Part shown: in pieces, positions 1-7,641 of the stretch
How the letters are laid out: each line of letters opens with the position of its first letter
Numbering within the stretch: the first letter of the stretch is position 1
Assembly (NCBI GenBank): GCA_022865625.1
Contig: JALHTB010000122.1
Span: 1 to 12,643 of the forward strand
Reading direction: 5' to 3'
From: Candidatus Bathyarchaeota archaeon
GTDB taxonomy: Archaea; Thermoproteota; Bathyarchaeia; 40CM-2-53-6; FEN-987
Length of the DNA: 12,643 nt
The notes under the pieces: generated by a model
What the model was told of the DNA's origin: nothing
The model's input: only the letters and a program-made list of their open reading frames with translations
The model's database searches: none
Program-made: the position numbers and the translations under genes

Positions 1-2634
1 CTTGATGGATTCTTGCTCATGGCTCAGTGTTTGACTTGCTGTCCCGATGCTTGACTGCAGCTCCGCAATCTGTTTCTCGATCGATGCAGTTTGCACCTTG
101 ACCTGACCTTGAGTGTGCGTGAACGTTGCGATCGAGGATTCGAGTGTTGAGATCCGGCTTTCAAGTTCAAGCTTCTCTTGAATGAGCTTGTTCAGCTCAT
201 CATAGAGTGCTGTATGCTTACTCTCCAGCTCGGCAATCTCAGCGGACTTCGCTTTGAGTCCGTATGTGGACCTTTCTTTGGTTAGGAGGTCGAGCTTGCT
301 TTGCAGGTCCTGCCTAGAGTCCGCAGATGACTTCATGATGCGGTTCTCTTCTTCGATTTCTCCGGAGAGTGTTATGATGCGGTTGTCGGAGTTCTCGATT
401 GCCCTTGCTGTTCGTTCGAGATTCTGTTTGATTGCGTCTGCTTCCCTTTCCATCGCCTCAATCAGGTTCTTGCTCGTGGCCTTGCTATTAGTCAGGTTCA
501 GGATCTCCTCTCTCAATCTCTGGAGATCCTTCTTACTTCGCCCCAGTAGGGTCTCCAACGATGAGACTGCCGATGCTACGTCAGCAATTGCTGACTGCTT
601 CGGCACAAGTCTTCGGGCATCCAAAGGTTCTCGGTAGTAGCCGGTCTCCATGCCTCCTCCTGGCTCGTAGAGATCGCCGGCAAGGGATACTGCCCGGTGT
701 CCTTCAAGAGAGACCATGAAGGCCGATTTTTGAGTTGCGGTAAGTACTGTGTCGCCGAAGACAAAGTTGGCCGCTCGTTCAAACGGTCCTAGAGGCTCGA
801 TGAACCCTTCGATGGGACCTATTGCGCCCTCGATATGCATGGAGGGCTCGATCTTCTTCGCACCGTAGAGACTCTCGACCGGAATCAGCTTGACGCGTCC
901 GAGCTTCGTTCTTTTCAGGCTCTCTATACATGCAATCGCGCTATCGATGTTCTTGACAACTACTGACTTCATCCATCCAGCTGAAGCCACCTCGATCGCT
1001 CGGCGGTGCTCTTCCTTGAAGCGTATTAGGTCGCATAACCGCCCATGCACGCCCGCGATAGCGCCTGATCGGCCCATGTCCTCGATCATTTCTAGAGCTG
1101 ATTCATCGGAGGCGAAAGCCTCCGCCACGCTCTTCTGGCTCTCAACTTCTGCGAGGGTGAGTCTAGCTTTCTCGGAAACTTCAGCGGCATGCGCCACTTC
1201 ATCCTGCTTCTCGGCCTCAACCTTCACGTACTCAGCGATGTTCTCCTCGATCGTCTTCAGCCTGCTTCTCTCATCTTCGAGAAGCTTCTCGAGTTCTTCG
1301 ATTCTGTTCTTGATTCCTGTCGCCAAGTTGGAGGATTCTTCTCGTCGGGATTTGAGCGTCTGAATATGTCCCTCAAGAACCGCAATCTTTGAACTGCTTC
1401 CCTTTGCCTGTGCGTCGAGCTCTATCAATTGTCTGGTCAGTTCGGCGATCTGCTTCTCTACCCCGTCTGCTTCGCTTGATTCCTCGCCAAGTCTCTTTCT
1501 TGATTCAGTGAGCGATTGCGACAGCGCGTCATGCTCTCTGCGCTTGGCATTGAGGACGTCCATGAGCTCGGATAGCCGCGCTTTGCAGCTGGCAATTTGC
1601 GAATCGGATTGAGTGGCGGAAAGACTAGCATTTTCTGCATGCCTTACGATTTCGGATTTCTGTTGTTCTAGTGATTTGATCGTGTTCTTGGATGATTCTA
1701 TCTCAACCTTCAGCCCGGCGATGTTTGCATTGGCGTCTCCGAGCATCCGTTCGATCTTGAAGAGGTCGGTGCTCCCCTTCTCCAGGACTGTCTCCTCGTA
1801 ATTGCGTCGCTCCGACTCAACTCTTTCCCTATCTTTGGAGATCTCATCTTTCTTAGCCTTCATCTGCTCGATAGTTTGCTGCTTCTCGCTCACTTCCTGT
1901 CGGAGATCGGCTATCTGAGACTGGATTTCGGAGATTCTGTGAGAAGCTAGCTGGGCTTGAAACTTGCCTGTCTCCTTCTTGAGCTGCTGCGATCTGAGAT
2001 AGTCATTTCTCTCCTTCTCAAGCCCCTCGACTCTGGCGCGAACCTCATCAGTCCTTGCGGATGCCACCTTTATGTTCAAGTCGGCCTGTTGAAGCTGCAG
2101 CTGTGCTTCTGCTTTCTTCGAATCGTAGACCGCTATTCCTATCATGTCCTCGATTATCTTTCGCCGTTCCTCCAGCGTCACCTCAGCAAGTCTGGTGACG
2201 GCGTGTTGCTGGACGATGTTGTGCCCTGAAACCTGAATGTCCGAAGACGAGAGGATGTCGGTGAGCTGTTTTCTTGAAACGCGTCTGCCGTTCAGTCTGT
2301 AGATGCCTTCCCCGCCTCTTCTGAACTCTCTAGAGATCGTCACAAGGTCGGCATCAACGGGTAGGCGGCGATCCGTGTTGTCGAATTGAATCGCCACGTA
2401 GGCGGATCTTACCGCAGCATGTGGGGATCCTCTATGGATGAGGTCGGTGATCGTTCCGCCTCTGAGTTCCTTGGCACTCAGTTCACCTAGGGCGAACTTC
2501 ACAGAATCTACAACATTGCTCTTCCCGGAACCATTGGGCCCTGTTACCACCGTCAGGCCACGATCAAGGTTCAGGGACACTTTCTTCCCGAAGGTCTTGA
2601 AACCTCTAAGATCAATTCTGCGAATGTAGACCAA
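1..2634 (-). CDS. smc: Chromosome segregation ATPase SMC (partial, C-terminal head off the left edge)
   Basis: SMC forms a dimeric ring-like ATPase that, with kleisin partners, organises and segregates the chromosome. About 878 codons are visible without a stop. The N-terminus (VYIRRIDLRGFKTFG) is the standard SMC opening, followed by Walker A GPNGSGKS at residues 32-39 and the conserved post-Walker segment around NIVQQHAVTRLAEVTLEERR near residue 150. A long Glu/Lys/Gln-rich heptad coiled coil spans about 170-515. The globular hinge covers about 520-660 (IAGVHGRLCDLI to EPGGGMETGYY), and the returning coil continues to the window edge. Signature, Walker B and D-loop are therefore missing; a full family member is about 1,170-1,190 residues. 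I chose the TTG at 2634 because it gives the family-standard short N-terminus. A GTG at 2679 is in frame and would add 15 residues. Kleisin genes could lie further left but are not visible. Identity is very secure. Confidence 0.96.
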   Translation of the reverse strand, partial: MVYIRRIDLRGFKTFGKKVSLNLDRGLTVVTGPNGSGKSNVVDSVKFALGELSAKELRGGTITDLIHRGSPHAAVRSAYVAIQFDNTDRRLPVDADLVTISREFRRGGEGIYRLNGRRVSRKQLTDILSSSDIQVSGHNIVQQHAVTRLAEVTLEERRKIIEDMIGIAVYDSKKAEAQLQLQQADLNIKVASARTDEVRARVEGLEKERNDYLRSQQLKKETGKFQAQLASHRISEIQSQIADLRQEVSEKQQTIEQMKAKKDEISKDRERVESERRNYEETVLEKGSTDLFKIERMLGDANANIAGLKVEIESSKNTIKSLEQQKSEIVRHAENASLSATQSDSQIASCKARLSELMDVLNAKRREHDALSQSLTESRKRLGEESSEADGVEKQIAELTRQLIELDAQAKGSSSKIAVLEGHIQTLKSRREESSNLATGIKNRIEELEKLLEDERSRLKTIEENIAEYVKVEAEKQDEVAHAAEVSEKARLTLAEVESQKSVAEAFASDESALEMIEDMGRSGAIAGVHGRLCDLIRFKEEHRRAIEVASAGWMKSVVVKNIDSAIACIESLKRTKLGRVKLIPVESLYGAKKIEPSMHIEGAIGPIEGFIEPLGPFERAANFVFGDTVLTATQKSAFMVSLEGHRAVSLAGDLYEPGGGMETGYYREPLDARRLVPKQSAIADVASAVSSLETLLGRSKKDLQRLREEILNLTNSKATSKNLIEAMEREADAIKQNLERTARAIENSDNRIITLSGEIEEENRIMKSSADSRQDLQSKLDLLTKERSTYGLKAKSAEIAELESKHTALYDELNKLIQEKLELESRISTLESSIATFTHTQGQVKVQTASIEKQIAELQSSIGTASQTLSHEQESIK

Positions 2635-2675
2635 GAGTGAACCGATCCCGTCGTGTTGCGCGAGACCTTCGAGAC

Positions 2676-2725
2676 TCACCGATCATGTCGTGAAGTCAAT
2701 GACCTTTAAACCATGATCGATGTGA
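2676..2725 (-). promoter_or_regulatory. Candidate SMC promoter inside an inverted repeat
   Basis: Reading leftward, TTTAAAGG at about 2703-2710 is a plausible archaeal TATA box, which would put transcription start near 2680, just upstream of the SMC start codon. It is bracketed by a perfect 8-bp inverted repeat, CGATCATG at 2680-2687 and CATGATCG at 2712-2719. The arms extend by TCAC/GTGA (2676-2679 and 2722-2725) across a 2-base bulge. The repeat is seen directly; the operator role is inference. Confidence 0.4.
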
Positions 2726-2804
2726 GATAAAGTTTGGCGAGTTTCCGGGATGCCGCATGCACCTCGAATTCGTGTTAAAAGCGACTCGTCCAGAGCATAC
2801 GCGA

Positions 2805-3587
2805 CTACTGGCCGTATCTTCTCTTGCGTTGCTGGTAAGTTCGCACAGCTCTGAATAAATCTATTCGTCTGAACTCAGGCCAATATACATCAAGGAAGCA
2901 AAATTCACTGTAGGCTGACTGCCACAGTAGAAAACCGCTGAGTCTCTCCTCCCCGGATGTTCGTATAATAAGGTCAGGATATGGGTTCGGAAGATGAGCA
3001 GTGTAGAGGTATTTCATGAAAAACTGCTCATCTATCTCTTCCGGTTTCACTGAGCCTTCTCCAACATCGCGTGCAATCTTGCGAGCGGCATCGATGATCT
3101 CAGTCCTTCCCCCATACGCTAGTGCAATATTCAGGTAGTTCTTGTCGTAGGATTCTGTTGCATCCTCGATCTCTCGAAGTATCTCTTGTAGGCTTTTAGG
3201 CAGGAGATCCACTCGGCCCAGCGCCTTTACTCTGATCTGGTTTTGGTGTAGCCTTTGGTCCTTCAGAAGCCTCTTGCCCTCTTCCTCGATGATACTCAAT
3301 ATTGTGTCCACTTCACGTTTCGGTCGATTGAAGTTCTCGATTGAGAAAGCGTACAGCGTGATGGTCTTAATCCTGAGGTCAAGACACCATTCTAGGAAAT
3401 CCTGACTGGTCTTGGCGCCAATTCGGTGTCCCTCGTACTCTATTCCTGAACGTGCAATCGCCCATCGCCTGTTCCCATCGAGTATGACGCCCAAATGCTC
3501 AGGGATTGGTCTCTTCCTGACTTGCCTGTCGAGCCACTTCTCATATACGGCGTAGGCGCCGATGGCTCGTAGGAAACCCCTCAGCAT
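2805..3587 (-). CDS. uppS: Cis-prenyltransferase (polyprenyl diphosphate synthase, UppS family)
   Basis: Condenses isopentenyl diphosphate units in cis onto an allylic diphosphate to build the long polyprenyl carrier used for glycan transfer at the archaeal membrane. The 260 residues contain every family landmark: HLGVILDGNRRWA with catalytic Asp37, GHRIGA at 54-58, TLYAFSIENFNRP around 77-89, ALAYGGRTEI, and DLIIRTSGEERLSGFLLWQ from 205, where Arg209, Arg215 and Ser217 correspond to diphosphate-binding positions. The about 30-residue basic extension before the Asp motif is usual for archaeal members. The ATG at 3587 lies only 6 bp after the stop of the phosphorylase gene, with GAAGGA filling the gap, so the two are cotranscribed and probably translationally coupled. 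Chain length cannot be read from sequence by eye. Very secure family call. Confidence 0.95.
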   Translation of the reverse strand: MLRGFLRAIGAYAVYEKWLDRQVRKRPIPEHLGVILDGNRRWAIARSGIEYEGHRIGAKTSQDFLEWCLDLRIKTITLYAFSIENFNRPKREVDTILSIIEEEGKRLLKDQRLHQNQIRVKALGRVDLLPKSLQEILREIEDATESYDKNYLNIALAYGGRTEIIDAARKIARDVGEGSVKPEEIDEQFFMKYLYTAHLPNPYPDLIIRTSGEERLSGFLLWQSAYSEFCFLDVYWPEFRRIDLFRAVRTYQQRKRRYGQ

Positions 3588-3593
3588 TCCTTC

Positions 3594-4376
3594 TCACTTC
3601 ACGGCGGCTTGTGACAGTGCTCTCCCACACTTGCAAGTTCTTGTGACTGGGATTCTAGCTATTGCGTCCTTGAGTAATGATTCCACTTCTGGCAGGATCT
3701 TCTTCGCGAGTTCAGTGACTTCGGTTGCACTGAGTGTCTTCTGGAGTCCGGCAGCCATGTTTGTCACGAAACACATGGCGCCGTAGCACATCTCGAGTTC
3801 ACGCGCCAAGAACGCTTCTGGTGCGGATGTCATTCCTACAACATCGCATCCTGCGTTCCTCATCATCCTGATTTCGGCGGGTGTCTCATAGCGTGGTCCA
3901 TCCGTGCACGCTAGGACGCTTTCGTTCCAGACCTTGCGAGATGACCTGCTTAACACTTCAATCAGGGCTTTGCGGATTTCTGGGCAGTAGATGTCTGTTA
4001 CATCGACATGTACAACCAATTCCGAATCGTAGAACGTCTGAGTCCTCAATCTTGTGAAATCGACTATGTCCACAGGAATCACCAGGTCCCCCGGCTTGTA
4101 GCTTTCCCTCATCGCGCCAACCGCGTTGGTAGCGACGATTCTCTCGACTCCGATCTGCTTGAGACCCCACAGGTTGGCACGGTAGTTCACCTTGTGAGGA
4201 GGCACCTCGTGACGAGTTCCATGCCTAGAGACAAAAGCAACGCGAACACCGCCGATCTCTGCGATCGTTGCCTGGACAGATGTCCCGTACGGTGTGTCCA
4301 TCTGTCTTGTTTCTCCCTGCTGAATCAGTTTCTCGAAACCCGAGCCGCCTATCAGCCCTATCCTGATTCCAGACAA
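3594..4376 (-). CDS. S-methyl-5'-thioadenosine/thioinosine or 6-oxopurine nucleoside phosphorylase
   Basis: A trimeric-type purine nucleoside phosphorylase of the MTAP/PNP family, cleaving a (methylthio)ribosyl purine with phosphate in methionine/purine salvage. Visible landmarks are IGLIGGSGFE (Ser12 of the phosphate site), SRHGTRH at 50-56, PPHKVNYRAN at 59-68, TNAVGAM at 83-89, TDGPRYETPAEIRMM at 158-172 and GMTSAPEAFLARELEMCYG at 181-199. The segment TNMAAG at 205-210 has Asn where adenine-specific MTAPs carry an Asp pair. This points to 6-oxopurine substrates (methylthioinosine, inosine or guanosine) rather than MTA itself, though that is inference. The C-terminal CKCGRAL is common in archaeal members. 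The start is TTG at 4376, giving MSGIRIGLIGGSG; no better start is available. It is first in a two-gene unit with the cis-prenyltransferase. Family secure, substrate uncertain. Confidence 0.92.
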   Translation of the reverse strand: MSGIRIGLIGGSGFEKLIQQGETRQMDTPYGTSVQATIAEIGGVRVAFVSRHGTRHEVPPHKVNYRANLWGLKQIGVERIVATNAVGAMRESYKPGDLVIPVDIVDFTRLRTQTFYDSELVVHVDVTDIYCPEIRKALIEVLSRSSRKVWNESVLACTDGPRYETPAEIRMMRNAGCDVVGMTSAPEAFLARELEMCYGAMCFVTNMAAGLQKTLSATEVTELAKKILPEVESLLKDAIARIPVTRTCKCGRALSQAAVK

Positions 4377-4428
4377 GGGTTACCGCCGAAGCGATTCCGT
4401 ATCCTTGCTGCACGTCACAGAATGCAGG

Positions 4429-4439
4429 AATATAAGGGG
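4429..4439 (-). promoter_or_regulatory. TATA-like promoter element for the phosphorylase/prenyltransferase pair
   Basis: On the minus strand the short gap before the phosphorylase reads CCCCTTATATTCC. TTATAT about 55 bases upstream of the TTG start would place transcription start near 4406 and leave a leader of about 30 bases. There is no strong Shine-Dalgarno sequence in that leader. Confidence 0.4.
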
Positions 4440-4454
4440 TGCCCGCAGACGGGG

Positions 4455-5372
4455 CTAGATGGCACCTTTCTCCATCAGAGCCTTGAACTCCTCAAGAGAC
4501 AGTCTCTTTCCATGCTCGAGTTTCTCGCTGCCAGATTTCTCAAGCTTCTCTCGAACCTCTTGCGCCTTTCGGAGCTTGGCCAACGGTCCTGACTCGGCGA
4601 TCTGTTGGCGCAGCTCTCGAATCCTGACGAGGTTAGTGACGTATTCCCTGTGGGCACCGTCTGCACCTTTCAGCGCTTCAACGAAAGCTGCATGTGCCTT
4701 GTCTGCCTCAGCCTTTGCTGTCGACGCAGAGGCGGCAACTTCGACCAATCTCTTGTGGATGACTTCGCTCTCCTCGACGACTTTTGTCATTTGCTCATGG
4801 AACGATTGAGCCTGAAGCCTTCGACCACCGATAGCCGCCTTTGTTCCCACGATCTTGTATCTCAGGTCCTCCGCCCGCTTAGCGACGAGCACTTGAGCTT
4901 CAAGTTCCTTCAGCCGCTTGATGATTTCTTTCTCAGCCTTAGGAGTCACGAGCGTCGTCTGCATCTTCCACTCCAAACGGTTGAACTCTTCGATCGCTCT
5001 TCTCGGGCTCCCGTCAATGCGTTCCGAGATCTGGACCGACTTGTTCCTGAGCTTATCGAGTCTTTCCCTCTCGGCGACCGCAGCATCCCTTGCAACGTTT
5101 CGAGAAGCCTTGAGCTCCTTCACTTTACGGTTCAGTTCATCTCTTCTGGCCTTGAGCTCCTTGACCTCGGCGATCAGCCTCTTGAATTCCTCGTTGAACT
5201 TGTTGCGCTGTTCGAGAAGTTCCTTGGTGCTACGGTTCAGGGTCTCACGTTGGTCGATCAGATGTACGTTTGATTCTCTGAGGGTACTGATCTGTCTGAA
5301 CAACGCATCAGCAGTGTCTGGCAAGCCGCTCTGTACCTTTTGCTGGCTGTCGGAAGATGCATGATTCCTCAT
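4455..5372 (-). CDS. Archaeal coiled-coil protein, COG1340 type
   Basis: A 305-residue, almost wholly helical protein rich in Glu, Lys, Arg and Leu with continuous heptads from about residue 20 to 270. A break near 115-130 (SERIDGSPRRAIEEFNRLEWKMQTT) probably allows the rod to fold back. The C-terminus KRLSLEEFKALMEKGAI is a short separate helix typical of this conserved archaeal family. There is no signal peptide, membrane segment or catalytic motif. The family is functionally uncharacterised as far as I know; a cytoplasmic scaffold or nucleic-acid/ribosome-associated role is only a guess. The ATG at 5372 follows a perfect AAGGAGGT Shine-Dalgarno (5386-5393), but the spacing of 13 bases is longer than usual and no closer start exists. 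It lies 67 bp downstream of the ACD beta gene on the same strand. Confidence 0.85.
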   Translation of the reverse strand: MRNHASSDSQQKVQSGLPDTADALFRQISTLRESNVHLIDQRETLNRSTKELLEQRNKFNEEFKRLIAEVKELKARRDELNRKVKELKASRNVARDAAVAERERLDKLRNKSVQISERIDGSPRRAIEEFNRLEWKMQTTLVTPKAEKEIIKRLKELEAQVLVAKRAEDLRYKIVGTKAAIGGRRLQAQSFHEQMTKVVEESEVIHKRLVEVAASASTAKAEADKAHAAFVEALKGADGAHREYVTNLVRIRELRQQIAESGPLAKLRKAQEVREKLEKSGSEKLEHGKRLSLEEFKALMEKGAI

Positions 5373-5385
5373 AAGACTTTCTCGT

Positions 5386-5393
5386 ACCTCCTT
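5386..5393 (-). promoter_or_regulatory. Perfect Shine-Dalgarno AAGGAGGT with long spacer
   Basis: The minus strand carries AAGGAGGT, fully complementary to the archaeal 16S 3' end, 13 bases ahead of the ATG of the coiled-coil gene. It is the only full-length SD found in front of a gene here; most neighbours have weak or no SD. Confidence 0.6.
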
Positions 5394-5439
5394 CCCGGGC
5401 TTCTGAGTCTAGAGAGTATGTGCTGCCAGACCGGTAGGC

Positions 5440-6171
5440 TCAATAGCTGGTTGCGTCACCAGTGCTCGAATTCGCTAGTAGTATGCGCGCGTCGACCACC
5501 AAGGCACCGTGCTCATATACCATTGCCGGGTTCAGGTCCATCTGGTCGATCTGAGGATTCTCTGTCACCAAACGTGAGACGGACAAGATCAGGTTGACTA
5601 TGGCGTCTTGATCAGCTGGCGGAAACCCTCGATATCCAGCTAGGGCGGAGTACCCTTTGATCTCAAGTATCATTTCCCGCGCGTCACGTTCTTCCAAGGG
5701 AGCGATTCGAAAGACCACATCTTTGAGTATCTCGACGAAGATCCCTCCCAAACCGAAGAGAATCGTGGGCCCAAACTGGGGATCGTTGATGGACCCAACA
5801 ATGACTTCGATCGAGTCGGGAGCCATCTTCTGAACGAGCACTCCGGTGAGTCGCGCATCTGGCCTGCGAGACTTCGCAGTCTCCATGATGCGGCGATAGC
5901 CAGATTGCACGGCATCTTTCGATGACAATCCCACGACGACGCCTCCTACCTCGGTCTTGTGAAGTATGTCAGGGGAAACGATCTTCAGAACAACCGGATA
6001 TCCGACACTCTCAGCGGAAGTCGCAGCATCTTCAAGGCTCGTCACGACTTTGAAAGGGGGTGTTGGAATGTCATACGCAAGGCATATCGCCTTCGCCTCG
6101 GGTTCCAAGAGATTCCGTCGCCCTTCTGCGAGAGCCTTCCTGATTATTGCTCGCACTTCTTCGGTGCCCAA
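5440..6171 (-). CDS. ADP-forming acetyl/acyl-CoA synthetase, beta subunit (ATP-grasp)
   Basis: The beta subunit of the archaeal ACD enzyme, which converts acyl-CoA + ADP + Pi to acid + ATP + CoA, the main substrate-level phosphorylation step in many peptide- and sugar-fermenting archaea. The 243 residues cover the usual stand-alone beta length. LLEPEAKAICLAYDIPTPP (about 21-39) opens the ATP-grasp domain, and HKTEVGGV at 71-78 contains His71, matching the phosphohistidine-relay His71 described for Pyrococcus furiosus ACD beta. VQKM..DSIEVIVG (113-126), ILFGLGGIFVEILKD (137-151) and QMDLNPAMVYEHGALVVDAR (210-229) supply nucleotide and metal ligands. The only conventional start is TTG at 6171; upstream codons reach a stop at 6241-6243 with no ATG, GTG or TTG. 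No alpha subunit (CoA-binding part) is encoded in the window, so it must be elsewhere. Acyl specificity cannot be told. Confidence 0.93.
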   Translation of the reverse strand: MGTEEVRAIIRKALAEGRRNLLEPEAKAICLAYDIPTPPFKVVTSLEDAATSAESVGYPVVLKIVSPDILHKTEVGGVVVGLSSKDAVQSGYRRIMETAKSRRPDARLTGVLVQKMAPDSIEVIVGSINDPQFGPTILFGLGGIFVEILKDVVFRIAPLEERDAREMILEIKGYSALAGYRGFPPADQDAIVNLILSVSRLVTENPQIDQMDLNPAMVYEHGALVVDARILLANSSTGDATSY

Positions 6172-6205
6172 AGCGAGTTGCCTTACAATGCTCTTCAGTC
6201 CGACC

Positions 6206-6217
6206 GCTTTAATATCG
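6206..6217. promoter_or_regulatory. Shared TATA-like element between divergent ACD beta and TraB genes
   Basis: GCTTTAATATCG is near-symmetric and AT-rich in an otherwise GC-richer gap. Read rightward, CTTTAATAT would start a TraB transcript near 6238, ahead of the TTG at 6269. Read leftward, ATATTAAAG would start an ACD beta transcript near 6184, leaving a leader of only about 13 bases. Use in both directions is inferred. Confidence 0.35.
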
Positions 6218-6268
6218 TTGCTCGCCTCTTCTGCTGCACCTTACATCTGATGGCTGGGCCTAGTCTGG

Positions 6269-6985
6269 TTGGAGTCGTTGCAGCAGAACATCGCTTCTCA
6301 GAGGCTTACAATCATCGGCACGACTCATGTAGATAGGTCCAGCATCGAACGTGTTCGAAAAACCATCTCAGAGAGACGCCCTTCAGTCGTCGCGGTGGAA
6401 CTTGATGAGGAGAGACTTTGGGCGTTGCGAGATCCCCATAGAGATCAATTGAGTTCTCCGATCCGTTCCGGTCTACTGGCATGGCTCATGGCCTTGCTTG
6501 AGAGATCAGTCGGATCCTTGACTGGCGTTTTCCCGGGAAGCGAGATGCTAGAGGCGGTGGACGAAGCTCAAAGAGTCGGAGCACAAGTTGTCATGATTGA
6601 CAAACCAATCGACACGATCCTAAGCGACCTCTCAACCTTGCCCCTTCGCGAAAAGATCAGGATAGGCACCGACATCATCGTTGCTCTCCTAACCATCAGC
6701 ACACGACGCAAATCAGTCGAGCCAGCAAATACAAGCTTCGACACACTAATGGCGGAATTCGATGCCAAGTATCCAACCCTCTCACGAATACTCGTGAAGG
6801 ACAGGGACAGGCACATGGCCGAAATGCTGCAAGGCATCTTGCAGTCGAGCACTGGCTCGGTTGTGGCAGTTGTCGGGTTTGGTCATGTCAGTGGGATCAA
6901 GCGACATCTAGCCATGGATCACCAGGCCGCAAGCGAGAAGACAGTTGGGATAAGGTACGAGTGGACGCTCATAGTGTTTCCTTGA
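6269..6985 (+). CDS. TraB/PrgY family protein, short soluble form
   Basis: Member of the TraB family, named after an enterococcal pheromone-shutdown protein and related to TIKI-type metal-dependent proteases; its archaeal role is unknown. The 238 residues show the defining motifs: IIGTTHVDRSS (15-25, with the GxxH pair), VVAVELDEERL (40-50, Glu44), the PGSEMLEAVDEAQRVGAQVVMIDKPIDTIL segment (89-118), the DRDRHMAEML helix (178-187) and GFGHVSGI (203-210). Many archaeal homologues continue into a C-terminal multi-pass membrane domain. This one stops shortly after the catalytic-like domain, with no convincing membrane helix, so it is probably cytosolic. The start TTG at 6269 gives the usual short lead before the first strand; a stop at 6248-6250 limits extension. 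It diverges from ACD beta and converges on the winged-helix gene with 9 bp between. Confidence 0.85.
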   Translation: MESLQQNIASQRLTIIGTTHVDRSSIERVRKTISERRPSVVAVELDEERLWALRDPHRDQLSSPIRSGLLAWLMALLERSVGSLTGVFPGSEMLEAVDEAQRVGAQVVMIDKPIDTILSDLSTLPLREKIRIGTDIIVALLTISTRRKSVEPANTSFDTLMAEFDAKYPTLSRILVKDRDRHMAEMLQGILQSSTGSVVAVVGFGHVSGIKRHLAMDHQAASEKTVGIRYEWTLIVFP

Positions 6986-6994
6986 TGAGCAGAT

Positions 6995-7558
6995 TCAAGC
7001 CAACGTCCTCACCGCCCAGAATCCGCCTCTTGCTGCCTCCCACCACGTGTCAGCAAACGCAATGAGCACAACATCCCCTTTCCTCATCCTCAGTCTGGCC
7101 TTTAGCTGTTCGAAAGTCGCGAAGCTCCGTCTAGACACCGGCTCTACCACTCCAGGGAACCTTAGTATCTTGCCATCGAAGAAGAATGTGACAGCACCCG
7201 TGGCACCTGCCTTGATGGCTGCATCTCGCTGCTCAATCCCGTGCCTCAACCGGTGAGACTGATCAGAGACTTGGAAGACGACACTCGCCGGGCCCAGACC
7301 GAGAAGCTCCTGATCGAATCTCTCAACCAGTTTGAGGCTGTGTCGGCTCATGAGGGTAGACAGTTCACCAAGACCTTTCTGGCTGGGTCTGGCCCCTGCG
7401 CGAGGTCGGACGATGATCAATCTCCTTCTTTTCATCTGGGTCAGCATTCCTCGTGCGATACCTTGGGACACGCCAAGCATCTTTGCTAGACGATATCTTC
7501 CGATTTCACCCTCAGTCTTCAGTAGCCAGAGAATGAACAGCTCCTGCTCGGGCACCAT
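6995..7558 (-). CDS. Winged-helix regulator-like protein with DUF4443 C-terminal domain
   Basis: A 187-residue two-part protein. Residues about 5-70 form a winged helix-turn-helix (LFILWLLKTEGEIGRYRLAKMLG-VSQGIARGMLTQMKRRRLI), followed by a basic wing PRAGARPSQKG. Residues about 88-187 match what I recall of the archaeal DUF4443 domain: a strand SVVFQV, RDAAIKAGATGAVTFFFDGKILRFPG (111-136), and a closing KGDVVLIAFAD...EAARGGFWAVRTLA. A DNA-binding N-terminus with a small possible ligand-sensing C-terminus suggests a transcription factor, but no member's ligand or target is known to me. The ATG at 7558 is the only proper start; the frame is open upstream to a stop at 7676-7678 but contains no ATG, GTG or TTG. 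A strong inverted repeat lies 84-125 bp upstream and could be its own operator. It is downstream of the GPN GTPase gene on the same strand. Confidence 0.8.
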   Translation of the reverse strand: MVPEQELFILWLLKTEGEIGRYRLAKMLGVSQGIARGMLTQMKRRRLIIVRPRAGARPSQKGLGELSTLMSRHSLKLVERFDQELLGLGPASVVFQVSDQSHRLRHGIEQRDAAIKAGATGAVTFFFDGKILRFPGVVEPVSRRSFATFEQLKARLRMRKGDVVLIAFADTWWEAARGGFWAVRTLA

Positions 7559-7641
7559 CAGATTCAGCCATGACCACCCCTGTGCCCTGTCGGCCCTGAG
7601 TACTCTCCATTCTTGGATAACTCTTCCTAAACTTGCGGTAT

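Noticed and set aside
254..1363. Rightward open frames within SMC
   Set aside because: Antisense shadows of the SMC coiled coil and hinge; Ser/Leu/Phe-rich low-information products.
4008..4592. Rightward open frame of 194 codons opposite the phosphorylase
   Set aside because: Fully antisense to a strongly conserved enzyme and across its promoter; no family features.
4605..5273. Long rightward open frame of 222 codons opposite the coiled-coil gene
   Set aside because: The Glu/Lys/Leu-rich heptad codons of the leftward gene keep the opposite strand open; the product is Leu/Ser/Phe-rich with no recognisable domain.
7512..7571. Short leftward frame from ATG 7571 (MAESDGARAG) overlapping the winged-helix start
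   Set aside because: Stops after about 19 codons and is out of frame with the conserved protein.
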